Source: JBCAXA01 sp038749025 (GTDB taxonomy: Bacteria; Pseudomonadota; Gammaproteobacteria; Steroidobacterales; Woeseiaceae). From it: 64,000 nucleotides of DNA. This document shows, in pieces, positions 8,028-15,813 of this stretch. A program made the position numbers and the translations under genes. A model generated the notes under the pieces. The model saw only the letters and a program-made list of their open reading frames with translations, did not search any database and had not been told where the DNA came from. The stretch spans positions 186,001 through 250,000 of the forward strand of contig JBCDIL010000001.1 in the NCBI GenBank assembly GCA_038749025.1, in the 5' to 3' direction. Every line of letters starts with the position of its first letter. Position 1 is the first letter of the stretch.

Positions 8028-9196
8028 GCATCGCCGCCGTCCGTCGACATCGTTGGCTGGTGTTGTCAGCCGCTGCCGCCTACAGCATGTCAACCTTATT
8101 CAGCGCGATGAAACCGATCTTACTCACTCGGTTTGTGGAGCAACACGGCTGGAGTAACGCCTTAGCAGGGCTTGCCGTCGCTATGCCATTCGCCGGGATC
8201 GCGATCGCGGCACTCTGTATTGCGCCGCTGACACGGCTCTCGCTGCGCCGCTTGGCGGTTGTATTTGGCGCTGTTCTTGTTACTGCTGAGCTCGGCAGTG
8301 CCCTGGGACACGCTAGCGCCGCGGTCGTGCTGGCGCTGCAGTTCAGCGGCGGCTTTGCGGTCGGTATCCTAATGGGCGCCAGCTCCCGGATCATTGCGAC
8401 AACCGATCTAGCCGGTCCATTGTTCGGCGCCGTCGACATGATCGCGGTATTGTTGATGTCTGCGATGGTGGCCATCGTCGGGACGGCAGTGGGATACGGC
8501 GGCCTCACCGGTGGCTACCTGGTCGCTGCCGTAATCGGCGCTTTGTTGGCCGTGGCGATGCTGCCTTACAAAAACCCAGCGCTCATCACGACGGCGTCGA
8601 CCGCTACCCTGGTGGTATCGGTACGGGCGTTAGCCGTCGTCGCGATGGGTGTGATTTTCGTTACCTGCTCTGGACTCGGCTTTACCTACATGTTCACCGT
8701 CGCCCAGGAGCTCGGCATCGGTTATGCCGATGCGGGCCGATCGATTGGTTTGCTGCTGTTCGTATCGGCGTTCGTCTGTTTGCTCGGTGGCTGGGCAAGT
8801 GCTCGGTACGGGCCGTACCGGCCTTTGGCCATCGCCTTTATTGCCTGCGCCGGCGGATGGTACGGGGTCGTGCATGCTCCGTCACCAGTCGTTTTTTACG
8901 CATCGCTAGTACCGGCCGTTTTTGCGTTGCAGTTTAATTTCCCGGTCTTGCTTGACCTCGCCGGCTCGCTCGATCGCACCGGCCGGTGGGGCGCGATTGC
9001 GGCGCCATTGCAGACTAGCGGTTTTGCCTGGGCAGCCATATTAGCGGGGCTTATCGTCGGGCGGTTCGGCCTCGACGCGCTGCCAAAAGCAACGGCCATC
9101 GGCATGCTGGTTTGTTTGTGTTTACTGGCGGTCGCGAGTCGTCGCCGTACCGCAGCCGAATCGACGTTTGTGCGCGACGACGCCGTGAGTGACTAG
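8024..9196 (+). CDS. Major facilitator superfamily transporter
   Basis: A 390-residue inner-membrane carrier with about twelve hydrophobic segments in two sixes, separated near residue 190-200. A basic cytoplasmic loop between TM2 and TM3 (RLSLRR) fits the usual MFS pattern. The ATG at 8024 overlaps the preceding oxygenase stop, and the two genes probably form a small operon divergent from the 8-oxoguanine deaminase. The partner enzyme and the nearby deaminases make a purine base or an oxidised derivative a reasonable cargo, but the sequence does not show substrate specificity. The 3' end faces the adenine deaminase-like gene with a 32-base gap, in which I see no clear terminator. Confidence 0.88.
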   Translation: MSIAAVRRHRWLVLSAAAAYSMSTLFSAMKPILLTRFVEQHGWSNALAGLAVAMPFAGIAIAALCIAPLTRLSLRRLAVVFGAVLVTAELGSALGHASAAVVLALQFSGGFAVGILMGASSRIIATTDLAGPLFGAVDMIAVLLMSAMVAIVGTAVGYGGLTGGYLVAAVIGALLAVAMLPYKNPALITTASTATLVVSVRALAVVAMGVIFVTCSGLGFTYMFTVAQELGIGYADAGRSIGLLLFVSAFVCLLGGWASARYGPYRPLAIAFIACAGGWYGVVHAPSPVVFYASLVPAVFALQFNFPVLLDLAGSLDRTGRWGAIAAPLQTSGFAWAAILAGLIVGRFGLDALPKATAIGMLVCLCLLAVASRRRTAAESTFVRDDAVSD

Positions 9197-9228
9197 CGCA
9201 TAATGCTCGCTGTGTCGGCGCGAGTGAC

Positions 9229-10233
9229 TCAGTGGCTTTGCAAAAATGTATCGATTTCTGCGTGATAAGCACTGCGTTCAGCATCGGAAATCCAAGCGAC
9301 ATCGAAGGCGTTGCGAGACAGTTGCACGAGCTCGTCCTTGGTAAACTCGCCATCGCGCTGTAGCTCGACGAAGTTGTCGGTCATGTAGGCGCGAAAATAG
9401 GCGGGATCGTCTGAGTTAATCGTCGCTTTCATGCCACGCTGCAACATTTGGCGAATTTCATCAGCCGTTAGCGACTGCACCACGAAGCGATTGGAAACTG
9501 GACAAACGGTCAGGCCGAGACCACGTTGAGCAATCTCGTCGCAGAGCGCTTCGTCCTCGAGCGAGTTGATACCGTGATCGATCCGGTCGACTTCGATGTC
9601 GAACAGGCATTCTCGAATATGCGGAACGATATCTTTTTGATTGACATCGCAATGCATCGTTAGCTTCAGGCCGTTTTCTCGGGCTCTCGCGAATACGGCC
9701 GCGAATTTTGACGGCGGATTGTCTTTTTCGTCCGAGTCGAGACCAACACCCACCAGCCAGTCTTTGTAAGGCAGCGCCATGTCGAGATGCTCCATAGCGG
9801 AGTCCGCGGAATGATCGCGCAAGAAGCACATAATGAGCTGCGACTTGATATCGAGATTAGCAGCGGCGTCTAGCTGAGCACGATGAATACCGCTAATCAC
9901 GGTATCGAACGACACGCCGCGGCTCGTGTGGGCCTGCGGGTCAAAAAACGGTTCGACGTAACGAACGTTGTCGGCTTTGACGCGCTCAAAATACCGATAG
10001 GCCAGCTCGTAAAAGTCTTGTTCGGTACGAAGCACGTCCATCGCCGGGTAGTAAATCGCGAGAAACGATGGCAAGTCATGAAAGTCGTAGGCAGCGACTA
10101 CTTCTTCCGGGCTTTTGTACTTGAGTTCGATTCCATTGCGTTGGGCGAGCGCGAAAATGTGCTCTGGCTCAAGGGTTCCTTCCAAATGCACGTGCAATTC
10201 CGCTTTAGGTAGCGCTTCTATAAATGCTTGCAT
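9229..10233 (-). CDS. Adenine/adenosine deaminase family protein with altered HAGE motif
   Basis: A 334-residue cytosolic member of the adenosine/adenine deaminase family. The N-terminus LPKAELHVHLEGTLEPEHIF and the block VEPFFDPQ are closest to what I know of bacterial adenine deaminases. Metal and substrate residues are present: the H-V-H pair, the later His of D-R-I-D-H-G and the Asp pair of N-S-D-D-P. The usual H-A-G-E, whose Glu is the proton shuttle, is replaced by H-C-D-V followed by N-Q-K-D (about bases 9630-9660), so the catalytic Glu is missing. The start at ATG 10233 has GAGGA 6 bases upstream. The gene diverges from the NCS2 permease. It may be a subgroup with a different substrate (N6-modified purines, for example) or mechanism. 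Confidence 0.9.
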   Translation of the reverse strand: MQAFIEALPKAELHVHLEGTLEPEHIFALAQRNGIELKYKSPEEVVAAYDFHDLPSFLAIYYPAMDVLRTEQDFYELAYRYFERVKADNVRYVEPFFDPQAHTSRGVSFDTVISGIHRAQLDAAANLDIKSQLIMCFLRDHSADSAMEHLDMALPYKDWLVGVGLDSDEKDNPPSKFAAVFARARENGLKLTMHCDVNQKDIVPHIRECLFDIEVDRIDHGINSLEDEALCDEIAQRGLGLTVCPVSNRFVVQSLTADEIRQMLQRGMKATINSDDPAYFRAYMTDNFVELQRDGEFTKDELVQLSRNAFDVAWISDAERSAYHAEIDTFLQSH

Positions 10234-10338
10234 GACCGTCCTCTGCTAACTCCCCCTGGTTCGTACCGCAGGCTGATGCTACGTCGCAAATCGTGGTCAT
10301 CGCAACACGCCGCAGCAGTCGGTATATTGCAGAGCAGC

Positions 10339-11682
10339 ATGCAACAAGAACAACAATCCACCATGCTCGGGGCTCGGCTCGATGACCGCCCGGCGCCGCC
10401 ATTGGCCATCTTTATCGGGCTGCAACATGTCTTGGCGATGATCGGTGGTATCGCCACGGCCCCGCTACTGATCGCCCTCGGACTCGGACTCGGTCCCACG
10501 GACACGGCCTATCTGATCGCGTCCGCGCTCACCGTTTCGGGGGCCGCTACATTAATCCAAGTTAGTCGGCTCGGTGGTATCGGATCCGGCTTACTGAGTG
10601 TGCAGGGCACCAGCTTCACGTTTATCGGGCCGATCGTCTACGCCTTCGACGTTGCAAATGGACCAACCACACCAAACGAGGCGCTCGGTAGTCTGTTCGG
10701 TGCCTGTATGTTGCTCGCCGTTGCGATGATCGTCATCAGCCGCTTCGTCGATCGCTTGCAACGGCTTATTACGGCAAACGTCACCGGTGTAACGGTGTTA
10801 CTACTCGGGGGAACGTTGGTTCTGACAACGCTTCAGAATCTGCAGCGGGCAGCGACAGACGGCAACGCGATGACGGTAATCGGCCTGACTGTCGTTGTAT
10901 TCGTCACGGTGGCGTTGCTAGCGCGCTCACCATCGCCGCTTGTGCGCTTGTGCTCTGTCGTTGCTGGCTTCGCTGTCGGCTTGACCATCGCGGGCATCCT
11001 CGGGTTGATCGATACGACGGGTTTGGCCTCGCTGCCGGTCTTCTTCCTGCCCGAAGTAGCCCGCTACCCGCTTAGCTTCGAGCTTGATGTCGTGTTGATA
11101 TTGGCGCCAATTTTCTTGGTGTCGGCGACCGAGTCGTTGGGTGACCTCGGTGCGACAGCTTCGCTTTCCGGCGTCCGTGTCGGCAGTAGAGACTACTGGT
11201 CGCGCCTTCGCGGCGGGGTCACGGCCGATTCGATCAATAGCTTTCTCGCCGCCGTGTTCAGCACCTTTCCGAACACTACGTTTAGTCAGAACAACGGCGT
11301 CATTCGGCTGACCGGCATCACCAGCCGGCACGTGGGCTACTACGTCGCTGCATTGCTGATGCTGCTCGGCCTCGTGCCCGTTGTTGCCGGGATTTTTCAA
11401 ATCATGCCGGAGCCGGTTCTGTACGGGGGAACGCTGCTGATGTTCATCATGGTGGGCTACGCCGGATACCGCCTGATTACCGATGCGGGGCCGCGCGGAC
11501 GGGATTGGTTCATTGTCGGCGCCGCGATCATTGGCGGTCTAGCGCTCGGTCGATTCGGGCCCATGCTGGACGGACTGCCGCAAACCGTGATTAATGTACT
11601 CAGCTTTCCAGTATCGAGTGGCGCGTTTTTAGCGATGTTGCTCGAGATGCTGGTTCCTCATGCCAGGGAGAAATCTTCGTGA
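10339..11682 (+). CDS. Xanthine/uracil-type NCS2 permease
   Basis: A 447-residue inner-membrane purine or pyrimidine base symporter of the NCS2/UraA-PbuX type. About fourteen hydrophobic segments are seen; family blocks include FIGLQHVLAMIGG near the N-terminus, SVQGTSFTFI, ATESLGDLGAT (acidic residue of TM8) and FPNTTFSQNNGVI. The open frame begins at 10228, inside the divergent deaminase start region, so the ATG at 10339 is preferred; the ATG at 10363 is also possible. A TATATT at 10323-10328 could be a -10 box. The stop overlaps the start of the exported adenosine deaminase by 4 bases, linking base uptake to an exported deaminase. Xanthine, hypoxanthine or urate are plausible cargoes in this context. 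Confidence 0.9.
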   Translation: MQQEQQSTMLGARLDDRPAPPLAIFIGLQHVLAMIGGIATAPLLIALGLGLGPTDTAYLIASALTVSGAATLIQVSRLGGIGSGLLSVQGTSFTFIGPIVYAFDVANGPTTPNEALGSLFGACMLLAVAMIVISRFVDRLQRLITANVTGVTVLLLGGTLVLTTLQNLQRAATDGNAMTVIGLTVVVFVTVALLARSPSPLVRLCSVVAGFAVGLTIAGILGLIDTTGLASLPVFFLPEVARYPLSFELDVVLILAPIFLVSATESLGDLGATASLSGVRVGSRDYWSRLRGGVTADSINSFLAAVFSTFPNTTFSQNNGVIRLTGITSRHVGYYVAALLMLLGLVPVVAGIFQIMPEPVLYGGTLLMFIMVGYAGYRLITDAGPRGRDWFIVGAAIIGGLALGRFGPMLDGLPQTVINVLSFPVSSGAFLAMLLEMLVPHAREKSS

Positions 11683-13082
11683 AAATAACTATCTCTATAA
11701 CGTTTGCGCTGCTGCTGTCGTCGCAGTTTGCGGTAGCTGCCGAAGACAACTGGTTTGAAGAGCTAAAAGCGAGCGGCGATCGCGAAGCGCTATACCGTGT
11801 CCTGCACTACATGCCGAAGGGCGGTGATCTACACAATCATAATTCGGGCTCGTCCTACCCTGAGGTGTGGCTGGACATAGCGCTGGCGCAGCAAGAGCGT
11901 GGCTATAACTACTACACGAAAACCAAGGTCGCGAACTGTAGAAGTTATGACGATACCGACTTTCCATACCTACTGTTGTTTCGAAATATCGACGCCAACG
12001 AATTTGAGACCCTCAGCGACTGCGAAAAAAGCGAATTTACTCGTCTCGACCGTATGACCGAAGAGCAACGTGCGGGTTGGCTAGGGTCGACAGTGCTCGA
12101 TCGCCCTAGTGAGGGTCGCGTTGAGTTTTTCGAGACGCACTGGCAACGCCTAAATGCCTTATGGGACAACCCCTACATCCGGGCCGAGCTTCTGTACAAC
12201 AACATGAAGACGCTCGCTGATGAGGGTGTTGTGTACCTTGAGTCGATGGTTGGCATTCGCTTCGCAAAGAACCCCGATGGCAGTGCCATGCCTAAAGACG
12301 AGGTGATGGAAATTCTGCGTCGCCGGCTTGCTGAGCCAGACGCGTTGGCCACCGGTGTAACAGTACGACTGCAACTGTCGGTTCTGCGCTTCTTACCCGG
12401 TGCGGAGGACGATGTTCGCGAACTCTACGCATTTGGCGATCGTCATTCCGACCTCATCGTCGCGTTGAACTTTGTTGGCCGGGAGGATAACGATTATGGC
12501 TATCCACTGAGGTTTTTGGACGTGTTGCGGGAAATGCGCCAGAAATATGACCTCAAGTTGGCCATCCACGCGGGCGAAGTCGATGAACCGAATTTCCATG
12601 TGCGCGACACGTTGTTATTGGGGGCCGATCGTATCGGCCATGGCATCAACCTGATTACCGACCCAGAAACACTACGCGACATGAGATATGGCCCGTATCT
12701 CATTGAAATCAACCTCATCAGCAACTTGCTTTTGGAATACGTTGTGGACTATTCGCAACACCCATTTCCTGAATTTCTGCGCACCGACATTCCCGTCGCG
12801 TTGTCCACCGACGATCGCGGCATGTGGGACTCAACGCTGACCGACGAATTTTATGTGGCCGTTGCGGAGTACGATTTAACTTGGGACGAGATCAAGACGT
12901 TAAGCCGCAACTCGCTAAGCTACGCGTTTGTCGAACCTGCTATTAAGCAGAAGTTGATCGAGGAATTTGACGGGAAAATAGCGAAATTTGAACGCCGTAT
13001 GGCGCGCGGTGGTGTTGCAAAGCTTGGCGAGATGCCGGACACTCGTGGCTTCATTTGTGCCCGCTATCAGCTCTGCAACTGA
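11679..13082 (+). CDS. Exported adenosine deaminase-like protein (ADGF/CECR1-like)
   Basis: A 467-residue protein with a Sec signal (cleavage after Q-F-A-V-A-A, about residue 21), so it acts in the periplasm or outside. The adenosine deaminase barrel is complete: D-L-H-N-H metal pair, A-I-H-A-G-E-V with the catalytic Glu, D-R-I-G-H-G, and S-T-D-D for the last ligand. The long insertion after the first metal motif (about residues 70-160) is as in secreted growth-factor-type adenosine deaminases. The predicted reaction is adenosine or deoxyadenosine to inosine outside the cytoplasm. It starts with GTG at 11679 after AGGGAG, overlapping the NCS2 permease by 4 bases. It keeps the Glu that its cytoplasmic neighbour has lost. 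Confidence 0.9.
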   Translation: MKITISITFALLLSSQFAVAAEDNWFEELKASGDREALYRVLHYMPKGGDLHNHNSGSSYPEVWLDIALAQQERGYNYYTKTKVANCRSYDDTDFPYLLLFRNIDANEFETLSDCEKSEFTRLDRMTEEQRAGWLGSTVLDRPSEGRVEFFETHWQRLNALWDNPYIRAELLYNNMKTLADEGVVYLESMVGIRFAKNPDGSAMPKDEVMEILRRRLAEPDALATGVTVRLQLSVLRFLPGAEDDVRELYAFGDRHSDLIVALNFVGREDNDYGYPLRFLDVLREMRQKYDLKLAIHAGEVDEPNFHVRDTLLLGADRIGHGINLITDPETLRDMRYGPYLIEINLISNLLLEYVVDYSQHPFPEFLRTDIPVALSTDDRGMWDSTLTDEFYVAVAEYDLTWDEIKTLSRNSLSYAFVEPAIKQKLIEEFDGKIAKFERRMARGGVAKLGEMPDTRGFICARYQLCN

Positions 13083-13316
13083 GCGTCGGCGCAAACCTGT
13101 GGGGGGGAATACAGGTTTGCTACGGAAGCGGCGATCGCCTGACGGGGGCGGTTGTCCGACCGTGCGAAAAACACACGTGCATCCAGTTAGAGGCCCGTGT
13201 GTTGGGGAAAAACGACAGCAACAACGCGTCGCCCCAGATGTGACGTTGAGTGACGATTTATAAAAAACCGCCCACCCGGTCGTAGCTGGGTTAGGGCAAC
13301 TGAGGAGAGGGTACCC
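13083..13316 (+). promoter_or_regulatory. Structured leader upstream of TonB-dependent receptor
   Basis: These 234 bases hold several exact symmetric elements. A 10-bp perfect inverted repeat (GCAAACCTGT at 13091-13100, ACAGGTTTGC at 13111-13120) encloses a G-rich 10-base loop. GGCGATCGCC (13130-13139) is a perfect palindrome. AACACACG (13170-13177) pairs with CGTGTGTT (13196-13203). None is followed by a T run, so they are not terminators of the deaminase gene. A possible -10 box TATAAA lies at 13259-13264, downstream of the hairpins, so they could act as DNA operators as well as RNA. AGGAGAG precedes the receptor ATG. I cannot match it to a known riboswitch class. Confidence 0.45.
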
Positions 13317-15692
13317 ATGACACTACGGAAAATGTCCGGCCGTTGGACGGTCGGCTGGACCGCGGCGTTGTCCGCATGTTTGGTGGCGACGCCAGCCATT
13401 GCTCAAGACGAAATTGATGAGATTGTCGTCGAAGGCAGTTTGAACTCGCTGCCGACACAGGACGTCGGCTCTGTATTCGGTCTCGACAAGACGCTGCTGG
13501 AAACGCCGCGTTCAGCGTCGACCATAAGTTCGGATCAGCTCGATCGTTTCGACATTGTCGATATCGATGAACTGGTCGCACTCGCACCGGGAACGTTCAC
13601 GCAATCGTTTTTCGGTGTTGCTGGATCACTTGATGTGCGTGGTACTGCCGGCGAGACCTACTTCCGGGGCATGCGCCGACTTGATAACCCGGGCAATTAC
13701 CCAACGCCAATTGGCGCCTCAGACCGAATCGATATCGTTCGTGGCCCGGCGTCGATGGTTTTCGGACCGGCCAAGATCGGTGGCTATCTGAACTTTGTGC
13801 CTAAGTCTGCGCGCGCTGATGGCGGCCAATACCTCGATGAGATTGAGGGCAAAGTGTCGTTCACGACCGGTTCCTGGGATAAGAACGTGATTACAGGCGA
13901 AGTCGGCGGCCCGGCGGAATTTGCAGGGCGCGACTTTGGTTATTACATGTACGGCGAAATCGAAGACTCGGGTAGCTTCTACCAGAATTCGAAAACCGAC
14001 CAGACCCTGCTGCAACTTGCGATTGACCACGATGTTAACGACAGCTTGCACATTCAGTTCGGCGGCATGTACCACCGATACGAAGGAAACCAAAACGCCG
14101 GTTGGAACCGCATAACTCAAGACTTAATTGACAACGGTACGTACGTTACCGGGCTTGCCCAGCCGCTCGACACAGACGGCGACGGATCGATCTCACACTC
14201 TGAATACAACGTCGCTGGGATCAGCCAGTTTTTCGTTGGCACCGGTTCGGTAACACAGGCGGATATCAACCCGCTATCGGCCCTTGAAAATCCAGGTACG
14301 ACTCAGCTCGACCGCAGCCAAGTGCTAATCGCTCCAGATGATGTACTCAACAACGAGGTGATGACGCTCTACTTCGATGCGATTTACGAGACAGCCGGTA
14401 ACTGGGAAATCAAGAACCAGCTTTTCTACGAGAAGTATGACAACGTCAACGAAAATGCCTACGGTTTCTCGCAGTTCCATGACTCATGGGTCATTGAAGA
14501 CAAACTGGTCTTCGAGACGGTGTTGGAAAACGACGCCGTCACATCGACGATCCAAATTTCGCCGTCAATTCGCTTCACCGATTTCAATCACGGTAGCGAC
14601 TTCAATAATGAGTACTTCGACCGCCGTGATTTGACGGGCCCGTCGACCGCTCGCGATCGTCGTTTGCTCGCGACTCGTAGCGGTACCGACTTCGCCGATC
14701 GTTTTGAAGGTGATTACCTAAACCTTGGCTTGGCGCTGCTCGGTGATTTTGTATTTACGAATGGCTTTAGCGCTCTACTCGGTGTTCGTTACGACGATGT
14801 CGACGCAGAGAGCCAAAGTATCGACGCAGAACTCGGTGTGTTCGGAGATGGCGTAGCGGAAGTCGCGACAGACACCGAAACAGGTGTCTCGTGGACAGCC
14901 AGCTTGTCGTGGGAATCACCGATCGGCCTTATCCCGTACATTACTGCATCGGAACAGTCGACGGTTATCGCTGGTCAAGGCGCCGAAATTCAGACCGGTC
15001 GGATTGAAGACGAAACATGGTTCGACCAATCCGAGTTACTGGAATTCGGCGTGAAGGGCAGTTTCCTCGACGATACTTTGTACATGGCATTGTCGGTGTA
15101 CGAACAAGAACGCACCGATTTCAGTGCGCAATCCATCGTCACGAACCAAGCCACGAAGACAGAGGGCGTCGAGTTCGAAGCGCGATGGGTCGTCAATGAA
15201 AACCTCGTCCTGACGGCTGGATATACAAACATCGAGGTCGTCAACCTAAATACGCTGCAGGATTCTGGTCGATTCAGTTTCTTCGGCGCGGACGATATCC
15301 CGCAAATCGATCCAACATCGATTTACGGCGGTCAAGTGATTGGGATCGTTTTCTCTGAAGGCGAGTCGGGCGCACGTCGCGCCGGTATGCCGGAGAACAT
15401 TTACTCCTTCACCGGAACCTATGCATTCGACAACGGTATTGCTGTAAACGGCAGTATCGTGAGTGTCGACTCCGTTTTCTCTGGCTTCTCGCAAGCGGTT
15501 GAACTGCCTTCTTACACGCTCGTTAACCTGGGCGTCGTGTACGAGACGGAAAACTGGACGCTCGCATTGACCGGGAAAAACCTGACCGACGAAGAGTACT
15601 TCCGGGCGAACTTCCCGAACCTCTTTGGTTCGCAGATCGTTCTGCCGGAATTGCCACGCAACTGGCAAGCCAGTATTTCGTACAGCTTCTAA
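13317..15692 (+). CDS. TonB-dependent outer-membrane receptor
   Basis: A 791-residue outer-membrane transporter. It has a signal peptide ending in T-P-A-I-A-Q, a TonB-box-like stretch D-E-I-V-V-E-G at about residue 36, a plug domain (about 50-190) and a 22-strand-type barrel ending in the aromatic C-terminus S-I-S-Y-S-F. SD AGGAGAG lies before the ATG. It follows the NCS2 permease and exported adenosine deaminase and is followed by a strong terminator, so it is either the last gene of that operon or transcribed from its own leader. The surrounding genes suggest a purine nucleoside or base as ligand, but siderophore receptors share this architecture. A separate TPR-TonB protein lies 4 kb away. 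Confidence 0.92.
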   Translation: MTLRKMSGRWTVGWTAALSACLVATPAIAQDEIDEIVVEGSLNSLPTQDVGSVFGLDKTLLETPRSASTISSDQLDRFDIVDIDELVALAPGTFTQSFFGVAGSLDVRGTAGETYFRGMRRLDNPGNYPTPIGASDRIDIVRGPASMVFGPAKIGGYLNFVPKSARADGGQYLDEIEGKVSFTTGSWDKNVITGEVGGPAEFAGRDFGYYMYGEIEDSGSFYQNSKTDQTLLQLAIDHDVNDSLHIQFGGMYHRYEGNQNAGWNRITQDLIDNGTYVTGLAQPLDTDGDGSISHSEYNVAGISQFFVGTGSVTQADINPLSALENPGTTQLDRSQVLIAPDDVLNNEVMTLYFDAIYETAGNWEIKNQLFYEKYDNVNENAYGFSQFHDSWVIEDKLVFETVLENDAVTSTIQISPSIRFTDFNHGSDFNNEYFDRRDLTGPSTARDRRLLATRSGTDFADRFEGDYLNLGLALLGDFVFTNGFSALLGVRYDDVDAESQSIDAELGVFGDGVAEVATDTETGVSWTASLSWESPIGLIPYITASEQSTVIAGQGAEIQTGRIEDETWFDQSELLEFGVKGSFLDDTLYMALSVYEQERTDFSAQSIVTNQATKTEGVEFEARWVVNENLVLTAGYTNIEVVNLNTLQDSGRFSFFGADDIPQIDPTSIYGGQVIGIVFSEGESGARRAGMPENIYSFTGTYAFDNGIAVNGSIVSVDSVFSGFSQAVELPSYTLVNLGVVYETENWTLALTGKNLTDEEYFRANFPNLFGSQIVLPELPRNWQASISYSF

Positions 15693-15721
15693 ACCGCTGT
15701 AACGCCTATCGCGTAATTAAG

Positions 15722-15756
15722 AGCCCCGGCAGCGCCTGCGTTGCCGGGGCTTTTTT
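15722..15756 (+). terminator. Rho-independent terminator after TonB receptor
   Basis: AGCCCCGGCA (15722-15731) pairs with TGCCGGGGCT (15742-15751) around a 10-base loop and runs into six T residues (15751-15756). This is a textbook intrinsic terminator on the plus strand, separating the receptor from the lipoprotein gene. Confidence 0.92.
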
Positions 15757-15813
15757 GTGACCGACTCGCGTGCAATACCCCGAGGTCGCTTGCTTTACCC
15801 CAAGGACTTAAAA

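Noticed and set aside
13091..13120. Hairpin after the exported adenosine deaminase as a terminator
   Set aside because: The stem is perfect but no T run follows on either strand, and a G-rich loop is not typical.
13083..13316. Known riboswitch (cobalamin, purine, TPP) in the receptor leader
   Set aside because: I could not find the conserved core sequences of these classes; only generic hairpins are visible.
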